Below are positions 1 to 10,406 of a stretch of 64,000 nucleotides of DNA, piece after piece; position 1 is the stretch's first letter; the number at the start of each line of letters is the position of its first letter. The notes beneath the pieces were generated by a model that saw only the letters and a program-made list of their open reading frames with translations, was not told the origin of the DNA and ran no database searches. The DNA is taken from positions 22,745 through 86,744 of the forward strand of contig CACEXE010000005.1 of NCBI GenBank assembly GCA_902563435.1, given 5' to 3'. This stretch comes from an uncultured Pelagibacteraceae bacterium (GTDB taxonomy: Bacteria > Pseudomonadota > Alphaproteobacteria > Pelagibacterales > Pelagibacteraceae). Both the position numbers and the translations under genes were made by a program.

Positions 1-15
1 CTGAGCTACCGGCCC
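1..15 (-). tRNA. tRNA-Ile, 5' end only (window edge)
   Basis: Read on the minus strand, the first 15 bases are GGGCCGGTAGCTCAG, the usual 5' end of bacterial tRNA-Ile: acceptor strand, T8A9 and start of the D arm. Its position just downstream of 16S fits the 16S-tRNA-Ile-23S spacer layout. A short palindrome, CCTTTTG-TG-CAAAAGG at 14-29, abuts its 5' end and may help processing. The anticodon lies outside the window, so the identity rests on the 5' sequence and the rRNA context. Confidence 0.75.
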
Positions 16-58
16 TTTTGTGCAAAAGGAAAAACACTATTTTTAAAAAGAGAAATGA

Positions 59-68
59 GGACGGTCAA
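59..68 (-). other. 16S 3' trailer arm of the pre-rRNA processing stem
   Basis: This segment is complementary over 10 bp (one G-U) to the leader segment at 1681-1690. The two flank the 16S gene and would pair in the precursor RNA, giving the double-stranded stem normally cut by RNase III. The pairing is seen in the sequence; the processing role is inferred. Confidence 0.5.
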
Positions 69-120
69 CATTAACCTGTTATATTATTTAGATTAAGAAA
101 TAATCCTTAATCATCCTTAG

Positions 121-1597
<1,477 letters not shown>

Positions 1598-1605
1598 AAA
1601 CGGCG

Positions 1606-1658
1606 CACACTAGCTTCTATACAAATACTAAGAATAATATTTGTATAATGTTGAAGTG
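1606..1658 (-). other. leader hairpin directly upstream of 16S
   Basis: ATACAAATA (1619-1627) pairs with TATTTGTAT (1638-1646). A flanking CACACT/AGTGTG pairing extends the stem. The structure lies in the transcribed leader just before the mature 16S 5' end and is probably a processing or anti-termination structure of the rRNA precursor. The pairing is visible; the role is inferred. Confidence 0.4.
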
Positions 1659-1680
1659 TGTACGACAAATTTTGGTAACC

Positions 1681-1690
1681 TTAACCGTCC
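1681..1690 (-). other. 16S leader arm of the pre-rRNA processing stem
   Basis: On the minus strand this reads GGACGGTTAA and pairs with TTGACCGTCC of the 16S trailer (59-68). It is the 5' half of the stem that closes the 16S loop in the precursor. Confidence 0.5.
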
Positions 1691-1779
1691 ACACTTCTCT
1701 TCTTAAAATATTAACAATTTCAATAGCTAATTGAGCTATAAAGCCCAATAAATAACATTTTTATATGTTGAGTGTGACG

Positions 1780-1807
1780 CTTATATTGCAAATAATTTAT
1801 AAATCAA
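1780..1807 (-). promoter_or_regulatory. candidate rRNA promoter
   Basis: The minus strand shows TTGATT (complement of 1802-1807), 16 bases of spacer, then TATAAG (complement of 1780-1785). This resembles a sigma-70 -35/-10 pair and lies about 180 bases before the mature 16S 5' end. In DNA this AT-rich such matches occur by chance, so only the location lends support. The surrounding 1598-1876 interval otherwise holds the rRNA leader and the upstream region of the peptidase gene. Confidence 0.35.
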
Positions 1808-1876
1808 GTTTTTAGATAAACAAAATATGTGGTAAAAAGTCATATAAATCAACATTTTTAATCTATCGACGAAATT

Positions 1877-3172
1877 GTGTTAACAAAATTTAAAAGAAAA
1901 ATAAAATCACTTTCGCATATTTTATGGTTAATTTTATTAGTCATAATAATAATTTTTGTAATTATTTTTCAGCAAAAGAATAAAAATTTTCAATATGGAA
2001 GTTTAAAAAAAACTCTTAACAATGTTTACTTCCAAAAAACATTTCAAAAAATAACCTCTGAATTAGAAGATAGATATTCAGAATTTGAGCATATTGTTAG
2101 AGAAGGTGACAATTACGAAAGTATAATTTATGGAATTAAAATATCAGAAAATGAAAAAAAATTATTTCTTGAAACAGTAAAAAAAAATAAAGAAATAAAA
2201 ATTTTAAGACCTAACCAAAAAATTTTTTTTAAAATCGATAATAAAAATCATCCCAAGATAGAAAAATTTGTAATCGAAATTAGCAAAAAAAAAGAGATTT
2301 ATTATGTAAGAGATTATGAAAATAATATTTTTGTTTCAGAAATGCTAGAAAAAAAACTTACTAAAGTTATAGCATACAAAGAAAGCATAATTACTAATAG
2401 CCTTTATCAATCTGCTTTAGATTTAAAAATCAAGCCAAATATCATTATTGAATTTGCAAGGCTATATGGTTTTCAAGTAGATTTTCAAAGAGATATTTGG
2501 AAAAATGACAGTTTTCAAATTATCTATGAAGAATTCTTAAACAAAGATGGAAATGTCATTGAAACTGGCAATATAATATTTGCTAATTTAAATTTACAAA
2601 ATCAAGATAATAAACTTTATAGGCACGAGTATGAAAAAAATAAAATTGATTATTTCGATGAGAATGGAAAAAGTATTAGAAAAACTTTAATGAAAACTCC
2701 AATAAATGGTGCTAGATTGTCATCCTCATTTGGAAAAAGAAAACACCCTATTTTAGGTTTTACAAAAATGCATACTGGAACTGATTTTGCTGCACCTACT
2801 GGTACACCTATACTTGCATCAGGAGATGGTTTGGTAGTTAGAGCTCAGTGGTGTGGAGGTGGAGGAAACTGTGTGAAGATAAAACACAATAGAGTTTATC
2901 AAACTGTTTACGCACATATGTCGAAGTTTGGTAGAGGAATTAAGAAAGGTGCTCGAGTTAAACAAGGTCAAATAATTGGTTATGTTGGGTCAACAGGTCT
3001 CTCTACTGGTCCACATTTACACTATGAAGTTATTGAAAATGGAAGAAAAATAAATTCTCAAAAACTTAAGCTTCCGTCTGGAAAAATATTAAAAGATGAT
3101 CAACGTAAAGTATTCGAAGTAAATAAAATTAAAATTGATGTTCTAAAATCTGATCTAATTTCTAAAATGTAA
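1877..3172 (+). CDS. M23 family metallopeptidase, membrane-anchored
   Basis: Probable peptidoglycan DD-endopeptidase or a regulator of such enzymes acting in the periplasm. A single transmembrane segment (about residues 14-32) precedes a periplasmic part. Residues about 70-125 resemble the LysM-like/OapA region found in this family. The C-terminal lysostaphin-like domain (about 280-400) has the zinc-binding H-x3-D pair in MHTGTDFAAP and the HLHYEV motif. It starts with GTG; no in-frame ATG precedes the transmembrane segment. It converges on the next gene with a 1-base gap. Family assignment is secure; the exact substrate is not known. Confidence 0.9.
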   Translation: MLTKFKRKIKSLSHILWLILLVIIIIFVIIFQQKNKNFQYGSLKKTLNNVYFQKTFQKITSELEDRYSEFEHIVREGDNYESIIYGIKISENEKKLFLETVKKNKEIKILRPNQKIFFKIDNKNHPKIEKFVIEISKKKEIYYVRDYENNIFVSEMLEKKLTKVIAYKESIITNSLYQSALDLKIKPNIIIEFARLYGFQVDFQRDIWKNDSFQIIYEEFLNKDGNVIETGNIIFANLNLQNQDNKLYRHEYEKNKIDYFDENGKSIRKTLMKTPINGARLSSSFGKRKHPILGFTKMHTGTDFAAPTGTPILASGDGLVVRAQWCGGGGNCVKIKHNRVYQTVYAHMSKFGRGIKKGARVKQGQIIGYVGSTGLSTGPHLHYEVIENGRKINSQKLKLPSGKILKDDQRKVFEVNKIKIDVLKSDLISKM

Positions 3173-3173
3173 T

Positions 3174-3554
3174 TTATTTCGTTGTTGTTTCTTCTACTTC
3201 TTTGTTTTCTGTTTCGTGTTTAACTTGATTATTAGTATCAGAATCCGAGGTATTTTCATTGTGGTTTCTAAACTTTTCTTGAGATGTAAGAATTCTAGAA
3301 AAATGATCTGAGTGCTGCAAGTAGTTCTCAGACAAAATTTTATCCCCATTTGATAGAGCTTCTCTAGCTAGATCATTGTATTTCTCTACAAGTTTTGCAG
3401 CATTTTGATTATTTTTTCCTGGATGTCTTCTTTTAAACGCTGATCCATTGCTAAAATCCCCATTAGGTTTATGTCCATTTCCATTTCTTCTAAATCCTCT
3501 ATCTCCATTTTGCTTGAAGCGACTTCTTCTATTGTTATTTTTGAAATTATTCAT
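3174..3554 (-). CDS. DUF4167 domain protein, RNA-binding-like
   Basis: A small basic protein of 126 residues. The N-terminus is rich in Arg, Asn and Gly (NNRRSRF, RGFRRNGNG). The middle, NAAKLVEKYNDLAREALSNG, is typical of the alphaproteobacterial DUF4167 family. The tail is acidic (KHETENKEVEETTTK). The RG-rich N-terminus suggests nucleic-acid binding, but no function is established. It overlaps the stop of prmC by one base, so it is the last gene of the lysC-ispG-prfA-prmC operon, an arrangement also common elsewhere in alphaproteobacteria. Confidence 0.8.
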   Translation of the reverse strand: MNNFKNNNRRSRFKQNGDRGFRRNGNGHKPNGDFSNGSAFKRRHPGKNNQNAAKLVEKYNDLAREALSNGDKILSENYLQHSDHFSRILTSQEKFRNHNENTSDSDTNNQVKHETENKEVEETTTK

Positions 3555-4399
3555 TATTGCAATTTAGTACTTATGATACATCTATCTTTTCCAGATAAAT
3601 CTTTGGATATTTTATTGATATAGAATTTATTATCATTTAGTATTTTTATACATTGTTTCTTTTGTTTGTATCCAATCTCAAGTATTAATTTCCCATTTAT
3701 TTTTAACAATTTTTTACTCTTAAAAATTACTTTTTTTAAATCCCTTAAACCATCAGAACCACCTGATAATGCTAATTTAGGTTCATGGAATTTAATATCA
3801 TTATCTAATCTATTTAATTCAATACTATTTATGTATGGAGGATTAGATACAATTAAATCATAGTTATAAGATTTATATTTGTCAATATCGATATTAATAA
3901 AATTAATCTTATTTTCTAAATGATGTAATTTTGCATTAGTTTTTGCAACATTTAAGGCTTTTATAGATATATCTATAGCTGTTGCTCTACATTTTGGCCT
4001 TTCTTTTAACAAAGAAACTACAATACAACCTGACCCGGTTCCAACATCTAAAATTTTTTTTGACTTATCAATTGGTAAATACTTCAAAGTTTCCTGAATA
4101 ACTAATTCAGTGTCTGGCCTTGGGATCAAAACAGATTTATTTGTTAAAAACTTATGTTTCCAAAAATATTTATAACCTAGAATATATGCCATTGGCTCAT
4201 TTCGATATCTTCTAAATAAATAATTTTTAAATTTTATTATATCTGTATTTTTTAATTTATTATTTGTATTTAATATTATTTCTTCTCTTTTTTTATTAAC
4301 TACTTTAGAAAGTATTAATTCAACATCAAGATATGAATTTTTAATTTTTTTTTTTTTTAAAAAAATCTCACCTTTTTTTAAAATTTGATTGTAATTCAT
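3554..4399 (-). CDS. prmC: peptide chain release factor N5-glutamine methyltransferase
   Basis: Methylates the glutamine of the GGQ motif in release factors RF1 and RF2, using S-adenosylmethionine. The SAM-binding motif DVGTGSGC is at about 118-125. The diagnostic glutamine-binding motif NPPY is at about 186-189. An N-terminal helical domain with RPDTE near 94-98 is present. The 281-residue length is normal. It follows prfA, its substrate gene, by 2 bases in the same operon, which strongly supports the assignment. Confidence 0.95.
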   Translation of the reverse strand: MNYNQILKKGEIFLKKKKIKNSYLDVELILSKVVNKKREEIILNTNNKLKNTDIIKFKNYLFRRYRNEPMAYILGYKYFWKHKFLTNKSVLIPRPDTELVIQETLKYLPIDKSKKILDVGTGSGCIVVSLLKERPKCRATAIDISIKALNVAKTNAKLHHLENKINFINIDIDKYKSYNYDLIVSNPPYINSIELNRLDNDIKFHEPKLALSGGSDGLRDLKKVIFKSKKLLKINGKLILEIGYKQKKQCIKILNDNKFYINKISKDLSGKDRCIISTKLQ

Positions 4400-4401
4400 G
4401 T

Positions 4402-5472
4402 TTAAATATTAATGAGTTCATTCTCTTGAGCTTGAATCACTAAATTTTCAATCATCTCATCAAATATTTCACCTTCCATAAATTCAGATAATTTGTGTAA
4501 TGTTAAATTTATTCTATGATCTGTTACTCTTCCTTGTGGAAAGTTATACGTTCTAATTCTTTCTGATCTATCTCCTGTACCAATTTTATTTTTTCTATCT
4601 TTTGATCTTTCTTGATCTCTTTTTTGTCGTTCTAACTCATAAATTCTTGATCTAAGAATTTTTAATCCTTTTTCTTTATTTCTTATTTGCGATTTTTCGT
4701 CTTGCTGACTAACAACTATTCCTGTTGGAATATGTGTAATTCTAACAGCAGAGTCTGTTGTATTTACACTTTGACCGCCTGGTCCACTACTTCTAAATAC
4801 ATCAATTCTTAAATCCTTTTCTTCTATTTTAACATCAACCTCTTCAGCTTCTGGCATAACTGCAACTGTAGCAGCAGATGTATGGACTCTTCCCTGGGTT
4901 TCAGTGTCAGGAACTCTTTGAACTCTGTGAACACCACTCTCATATTTTAAAGAAGAATAAATATTTTTACCTTTTATTGATGCAATAACTTCTTTTAATC
5001 CACCAGCATCACTTTTAGAAATAGATATAACCTCCATTAGCCATTTTTTTTTATGACTTACTTTTTCGTACATTTTAAATAAGTCTGATGCAAATAAACT
5101 CGCCTCTAGTCCTCCTGTTCCAGCTCTTATCTCAATCATCGCATTTTTTGTATCAGCCTCATCTTTAGGTAGCAAAAATAATTTTATTTTTTTTTCATTA
5201 CTTTGATTATTTTTTTCAAGCTCATTTAATTCACTTATAGCTAAATCCTTCATCTCTTTATCTATACCATTATCATTAATTAAATTTTCCAATTCATTTT
5301 TATTTTTTTGAAAGTTAAAATAAGAAACTGCTTCTTTAATAATATCATTTAAATCAGAGTATTCTTTTGACTTTTCTGCAAAAGATTTTTTATCAATTTC
5401 TTGTGAAGATAAATCTTTTTCCAATTTGGAATGTTTTGCTATTAAATCTTGAACTTTAGATAAAGGTATCAT
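4402..5472 (-). CDS. prfA: peptide chain release factor 1
   Basis: Recognises UAA and UAG at the ribosomal A site and triggers peptide release. The GGQ motif is at about 232-234 (SGPGGQSVN). The codon-recognition P-x-T tripeptide appears as PDT at about 188-190, which marks RF1 rather than RF2. Length of 356 is standard. The start overlaps the stop of ispG by one base. Because RF1 reads UAG, it would terminate at the TAG carried by the second insertion in trxA (see 38706-38750). Confidence 0.97.
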   Translation of the reverse strand: MIPLSKVQDLIAKHSKLEKDLSSQEIDKKSFAEKSKEYSDLNDIIKEAVSYFNFQKNKNELENLINDNGIDKEMKDLAISELNELEKNNQSNEKKIKLFLLPKDEADTKNAMIEIRAGTGGLEASLFASDLFKMYEKVSHKKKWLMEVISISKSDAGGLKEVIASIKGKNIYSSLKYESGVHRVQRVPDTETQGRVHTSAATVAVMPEAEEVDVKIEEKDLRIDVFRSSGPGGQSVNTTDSAVRITHIPTGIVVSQQDEKSQIRNKEKGLKILRSRIYELERQKRDQERSKDRKNKIGTGDRSERIRTYNFPQGRVTDHRINLTLHKLSEFMEGEIFDEMIENLVIQAQENELINI

Positions 5473-6572
5473 TATTTAGCTTTTTCGATTTCTTCTACTT
5501 TTTCCTCAACTAACCTGACAACTTTGGAAATCATCTCCTCACTTGAAATTTTTTCACTTTCAACTCCATTTAAATAAAGCATATTATTACCTTTTCCTCC
5601 TCCGGTGATACCTATTTCAGTTTGTGCCGCCTCACCTGGTCCATTAACTACACATCCAATTATAGATAAAGAAATGGGAGTTTTTATATGAGATAATCTT
5701 TCTTCTAACTTTTTAACAGTTTCAATTACATTAAAAGCTTGTCTGGCACAAGATGGGCAGGAAATAATTTTTACCCCTCGATTTCGTAAATTAAGTGATT
5801 TAAGTATTTCATTTCCAACTTTTATCTCCTCTACTGGATCGTCAGATAAAGAAACTCTTACAGTATCTCCAATACCGCTCATAAGAAGTGATCCAAAGCC
5901 AATAGAAGATTTTATACTACCAGGTAAAAATGTTCCCGCCTCAGTGATACCTAGATGAAGTGGATAATCAGTAACCTTAGAAAGTTGTCTGTAAGCTTCA
6001 ATAGACAAAAATACATCGGAAGATTTGACACTCACTTTAAATTCATAAAAGTCAAAGTCTTCAATAATACTTATATTTCTTAATGCACTCTCTACTAAAG
6101 CTTCCGGACAAGGTTCTTTATATTTTTCTAATAAGTCTTTTTCTAAAGATCCAGCATTAACACCAATTCTAATTGAACAATTATTATTTTTTGCAGCAGA
6201 AATTACTTCTTTAATTTTTTTTTTATCTCCAATATTTCCAGGGTTAATTCTAAGACAAGCGGCACCACTCTCTGCTGCCTCTATTGCTCTTTTATAGTGA
6301 AAGTGAATGTCAGCAACTATTGGTATAGAAGTATTTTTGATAATATTTCTAAGAGCTTTTGTTGAGTCTTGATCTGGACATGACACTCTCACGATATCAG
6401 CTCCCGCTTCCTCAATACGTTTGATTTGATTTACAGTTTCTTTAATATCTTTTGTTAAAGTATTAGTCATTGATTGAACGGAAATTGGATTATCTCCTCC
6501 AACTTTTACATTGCCAACATTAATTTCTTTTGTTAGTCGTCTTTTTATTTCCCTAAAGGGTCTAATGTTCAT
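5472..6572 (-). CDS. ispG: 4-hydroxy-3-methylbut-2-en-1-yl diphosphate synthase (flavodoxin/ferredoxin)
   Basis: Iron-sulfur enzyme of the MEP isoprenoid pathway, converting MEcPP to HMBPP. The N-terminal TIM barrel begins with [15 protein letters not shown]. The C-terminal cluster ligands are seen in [11 protein letters not shown] and, about 30 residues later, [10 protein letters not shown]. The 366-residue length fits the short bacterial form. It sits between lysC and prfA with 3- and 1-base spacings, consistent with cotranscription. Confidence 0.96.
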   Translation of the reverse strand: MNIRPFREIKRRLTKEINVGNVKVGGDNPISVQSMTNTLTKDIKETVNQIKRIEEAGADIVRVSCPDQDSTKALRNIIKNTSIPIVADIHFHYKRAIEAAESGAACLRINPGNIGDKKKIKEVISAAKNNNCSIRIGVNAGSLEKDLLEKYKEPCPEALVESALRNISIIEDFDFYEFKVSVKSSDVFLSIEAYRQLSKVTDYPLHLGITEAGTFLPGSIKSSIGFGSLLMSGIGDTVRVSLSDDPVEEIKVGNEILKSLNLRNRGVKIISCPSCARQAFNVIETVKKLEERLSHIKTPISLSIIGCVVNGPGEAAQTEIGITGGGKGNNMLYLNGVESEKISSEEMISKVVRLVEEKVEEIEKAK

Positions 6573-6575
6573 AAA

Positions 6576-7787
6576 TTATTTATTTAATTTAAATTCTTTG
6601 TGCAGAGAAGATATGGCTTTTCGTACATTCTTTTTATCTATCAACACAGAAATTTTTATTTCTGATGTAGATATTACTTGAATGTTTATTTTTTGATTAG
6701 CAAGAGACTGAAACATTCTATAAGTAACTCCAGGAGTAGTTACCATTCCAACTCCAATTATTGATACTTTTGAAACATTCTTGTCAAACATCAAATCTCT
6801 AAAATTTATTTTTTTATTTTGCAAAATAATTTTTTTTGTTTTGCTTAAATCATCTGACTTTATTGTGAAGGTTAAGTCAGTTTCTTTACCATTAGCAGAA
6901 ATATTTTGAACTACCATATCTACATTAATGGAATTTTCTGATAAAGGTTTAAAAATTGATGCCGCAATACCTGGTTTGTCCCTTACGCCTAAAAGAGTCA
7001 CTTTAGCATCATTAATTGTATTTGAAATACCAGTTATAATCTTATTATTTATTATATTTTTTCTTTTTGTAATTAAAGTGCCATCATTATCTGTAAAGGA
7101 AGATCTCACCTCTATATCTACCCTATTCAACCTTGCATCTTGAATGGAATGAGGTTGCATAACTTTAGCTCCAAGAGAAGCCATTTCTAGCATTTCTTCA
7201 TAAGATATAACTTTTATTTTTTTTGCTGACTTAAGTTTATTTGGATCTGTAGAATAAACACCATCCACATCTGTATATATTATACATTTTTCAGCTTCGA
7301 AAAATTTTGCAAACATAATTGCACTAGCATCTGTACCACCTCTACCAATAGTGGTTATTCTGTTTTTATTATTAATACCTTGAAATCCTGTAATTATAGG
7401 TATCCCCCCTTTTTTTAAATAACTTATGATTTGATTCTTGTTAATTTTGCTAATTCTTGAAAATTTATACTTTCCATCAGTAATGATCGGGATTTGCCAT
7501 GACATCCAAGATCTTGAATTGAAGCCTTTATTAATTAATTCTCCAGAAATTAAAGCGCAGGATACTTGTTCTCCCGATGAAACCAAAACATCATACTCTG
7601 AGTCTGCAAAATTTTTACTAATTTTTTTGGATAAATTGATTAAATTATTTGTCACACCACTCATTGCAGAGGAAAGTACAATTACATTGTATTTTTTTTT
7701 ATATTTAGCAATAATTTTTGCAACTTTTTTAATTCTATCAGTTGTACCAACTGAAGTACCCCCAAATTTTAATACAATTATTTTCAT
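6576..7787 (-). CDS. lysC: aspartate kinase
   Basis: First step of the aspartate family (Lys, Thr, Met, diaminopimelate): phosphorylates aspartate. The kinase motif KFGGTSVG is at residues 7-14. GRGGTDASA and the aspartate-binding region precede two C-terminal ACT domains (from about residue 265), which usually bind lysine or threonine as feedback inhibitors. It is the first gene of the minus-strand operon lysC-ispG-prfA-prmC-DUF4167. The 56-base spacer to divergent ubiG must hold both promoters. Confidence 0.95.
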   Translation of the reverse strand: MKIIVLKFGGTSVGTTDRIKKVAKIIAKYKKKYNVIVLSSAMSGVTNNLINLSKKISKNFADSEYDVLVSSGEQVSCALISGELINKGFNSRSWMSWQIPIITDGKYKFSRISKINKNQIISYLKKGGIPIITGFQGINNKNRITTIGRGGTDASAIMFAKFFEAEKCIIYTDVDGVYSTDPNKLKSAKKIKVISYEEMLEMASLGAKVMQPHSIQDARLNRVDIEVRSSFTDNDGTLITKRKNIINNKIITGISNTINDAKVTLLGVRDKPGIAASIFKPLSENSINVDMVVQNISANGKETDLTFTIKSDDLSKTKKIILQNKKINFRDLMFDKNVSKVSIIGVGMVTTPGVTYRMFQSLANQKINIQVISTSEIKISVLIDKKNVRKAISSLHKEFKLNK

Positions 7788-7843
7788 TGATAATTTTTTT
7801 TAATATAAATTAAAATATATTGATAAAATACATCTTGATTGTA

Positions 7844-8584
7844 ATGTCAATAACAATGAAAAATAACACAATAAACAAAAAAGAAATAGAAAAATTTTCA
7901 AAAATAGCTGAAGAATGGTGGGATCCTAATGGAAAATTTAAGCCATTGCATAAATTTAACCCTATCAGAATAAAATATATAAGAGATACAATTTTATCTG
8001 AATTTAAAATTAAAAAAAAATATGAGCCATTTAAAGGATTAAGTATTTTAGATATTGGATGTGGTGGTGGATTGCTCTCAGAACCTATGGCAAAACTTGG
8101 AGCAGATGTTGTTGGAATAGATGCTTCTATTAAAAATATACAAGTAGCTAAGTATCATTTAAAAAAAAGTAAACTTAAAATTCAATATTATAATTCTTCT
8201 CCTGAAAATTTAAAAATTAAGAAAAGATTTGATATAATTTTGAATATGGAAATTGTTGAACATGTTGAGGATATTGATTTTTTTATTAAAGAAAGTTCAA
8301 AGTTTTTAAAAAAATCAGGTATAATGTTCATAGCTACCTTAAACAAAACACTTAAATCATATTTATTTGCAATTGTAGGAGCTGAGTATGTTTTAAAGTG
8401 GCTTCCAATAGGTACTCACGATTGGGAAAAATTTGTTAAACCTGATTATTTAACAAATATTTGTAAAAAAAATTCATTAAAATTAAAAAAAATTGATGGA
8501 ATGACTTTTAATCCCATCTTAAATAAATGGTCAGTCACATCTGATAAATCTGTAAATTATATTTCAGAATTCCAAAAATTTTAA
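7844..8584 (+). CDS. ubiG: ubiquinone biosynthesis O-methyltransferase
   Basis: SAM-dependent O-methyltransferase acting twice in ubiquinone synthesis. The family signature EWWDPNGKFKPLHKFNPIR is near the N-terminus, DIGCGGGLLSEPMA is the SAM site, and NMEIVEHVEDI follows. A TTG at 7820 would add eight residues, but ATG at 7844 gives the usual distance to the EWWDP motif. A further ATG at 7856 is possible. No clear Shine-Dalgarno sequence is present, as is common here. The 3' end overlaps the convergent DUF1178 gene by four bases. Confidence 0.93.
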   Translation: MSITMKNNTINKKEIEKFSKIAEEWWDPNGKFKPLHKFNPIRIKYIRDTILSEFKIKKKYEPFKGLSILDIGCGGGLLSEPMAKLGADVVGIDASIKNIQVAKYHLKKSKLKIQYYNSSPENLKIKKRFDIILNMEIVEHVEDIDFFIKESSKFLKKSGIMFIATLNKTLKSYLFAIVGAEYVLKWLPIGTHDWEKFVKPDYLTNICKKNSLKLKKIDGMTFNPILNKWSVTSDKSVNYISEFQKF

Positions 8585-9006
8585 TTTTTATCGTCGTCAA
8601 TCCAGGGTATAATATCAGTTTCTATACCTTCTTCTCTTAATTCCTTAACATCTTTAAGAGAAGCACTCCCATAAATACCTTTTTTTTGTTTCTTTTTGTC
8701 ATAATGAATTGATCTTGCTTTATATGTAAAATTTTCTCCAACATACTCAAAATTATCTTTTACAAATTTTTTGTAGTCAGAAAGTTTTTTTCTTACATCT
8801 TTGTATTTTTTTATTTCTTTTAAGTTTTCTTTTTTCTTAGTATTCAATAAATTAGGGGACATCAAGGACTTTTGAACATTTATTGATTCACAGAATTGAC
8901 AATTTAAAAGTTTTAATTTGAGCAACCTGTCGTATTCATTTGAGGCGCTAAACCAGCTTTCGAATTCTCTCTTACAATCTTTACATTTTAACAAATACTT
9001 GATCAT
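8581..9006 (-). CDS. DUF1178 family protein
   Basis: 141 residues. The N-terminus MIKYLLKCKDCKREFESWF with CxxC, followed by a second CxxC (NCQFCESINV), forms a likely zinc ribbon typical of DUF1178, a family widespread in alphaproteobacteria. The C-terminus keeps the conserved region ending in IETDIIPWIDD. Function is unknown. It converges on ubiG and lies 40 bases downstream of argJ on the same strand. Confidence 0.88.
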   Translation of the reverse strand: MIKYLLKCKDCKREFESWFSASNEYDRLLKLKLLNCQFCESINVQKSLMSPNLLNTKKKENLKEIKKYKDVRKKLSDYKKFVKDNFEYVGENFTYKARSIHYDKKKQKKGIYGSASLKDVKELREEGIETDIIPWIDDDKN

Positions 9007-9046
9007 GATTTTTATTTAAATATTAATCTGTGAAATTTCAATATAG

Positions 9047-10348
9047 TTAAGTCCTATAATCAGCATTAATTTCAATATATTTTTTTGTTAAATCCATTGT
9101 GTAAGACTTAAATTTTTTAATTCCTTGACCAATATCAACCTCTATTTCAATTAATTGACCTTTCATGTATTCCATAACTTTTTCTTCGTCATAAGATTTG
9201 TATACAGATCCTTTGTGATAAATTTTATGATGTCCAAAAGAAATAGATAATTTTTTCTCATTAATTTTAGAGTCACTGTTTCCAATTGCCATAGCTACTC
9301 TACCCCAGTTTGGATCTTCTCCTGCAATTGCTGTCTTAACTAATAATGAGTTTGCTATTTTAAAAGATATATTTTTTGCATCTTTTTCAGTTCTACAATT
9401 AATACAATTAATAGAAATAAATTTAGAAGCTCCTTCTCCGTCAGAAACAACTTGCTTAGCTAAATTTAATAAAACGTCATGAACTGCCTTGTTAAAATTT
9501 TTAAGTTTAGTATCACTATATTTTTTAATTTCTGAATGATTAACTTTATTTGTTGAAAATATAGAAACCATATCATTTGTACTTGTGTCACCATCACATG
9601 AAATTGCATTAAATGTTGTCTTAATGTTATTTTTTAAGACATCATTTAAAACTGATGAGGATAAAGTTGCATCAGTGAATATATAACCCAATGTAGTTGC
9701 CATATTTGGATAAATCATGCCTGAGCCTTTTGCAATTCCATAAATTTTTATTGTTGATGAACCAATTTTTGTTTCGGACATTGATAATTTTGGTTTTAAA
9801 TCTGTTGTGATTATGCCCATTGCAGCTTTCATCCAGATTAACTTATTTTGTGTATATTTTATTTTCTCAACCAATTCTGGTAATGAGGTTTTAATTTTTT
9901 CTACTGGAAATTTCTCTCCTATAGTACCTGTACAACCAAAAAGTATTTCTTTTGAAGAAATTTGTTTCGGAGTATCTTCATCTCTTTTCTGTATCTCAGT
10001 TAATTTTGAGGATAAGTCTAAAGAAATTTTCCTCAATGCATCATAGCCTTCTAAACCTGTTAATGCATTGGCATTTCTAGTGTTAACTAATAATGCAAAT
10101 ATTTTTTTTGCTTTAATTTTTTTATTCCATTTTAGATTTTCTGATATTAACTTTGATTGGGTATATACAGAGGCATAATTTGCACCATCTCTAAAATAAA
10201 ATAAAACCAAATCATCTCTCTTAAATTTATATAAGCCGGCACTGACTGCAGAAATTGAAACGCCATCAATATGATCTAAATCCTGAAAATCAACAATTTT
10301 AGAGCTTTGACTGCTAGTTTTAATAAAATTGTTTATGTTAAATTTCAT
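9047..10348 (-). CDS. argJ: bifunctional glutamate N-acetyltransferase / amino-acid acetyltransferase
   Basis: Transfers acetyl from N-acetylornithine to glutamate in the cyclic arginine pathway. The self-cleavage site is visible in MIYPNMATTLGYIFTDA, where the Thr after Ala becomes the nucleophile of the beta chain. AIAGEDPNWGRVAMAIG is the conserved C-terminal motif. The C-terminus EINADYRT matches the family end. argB at the window end, and argF and argD at 21199-23300, complete much of the pathway. It is divergent from secA. Confidence 0.96.
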   Translation of the reverse strand: MKFNINNFIKTSSQSSKIVDFQDLDHIDGVSISAVSAGLYKFKRDDLVLFYFRDGANYASVYTQSKLISENLKWNKKIKAKKIFALLVNTRNANALTGLEGYDALRKISLDLSSKLTEIQKRDEDTPKQISSKEILFGCTGTIGEKFPVEKIKTSLPELVEKIKYTQNKLIWMKAAMGIITTDLKPKLSMSETKIGSSTIKIYGIAKGSGMIYPNMATTLGYIFTDATLSSSVLNDVLKNNIKTTFNAISCDGDTSTNDMVSIFSTNKVNHSEIKKYSDTKLKNFNKAVHDVLLNLAKQVVSDGEGASKFISINCINCRTEKDAKNISFKIANSLLVKTAIAGEDPNWGRVAMAIGNSDSKINEKKLSISFGHHKIYHKGSVYKSYDEEKVMEYMKGQLIEIEVDIGQGIKKFKSYTMDLTKKYIEINADYRT

Positions 10349-10406
10349 GATATTTAAAATAATTAATTAATTACTATATATTTCTAATATTTAATTTTAT
10401 ATCAAA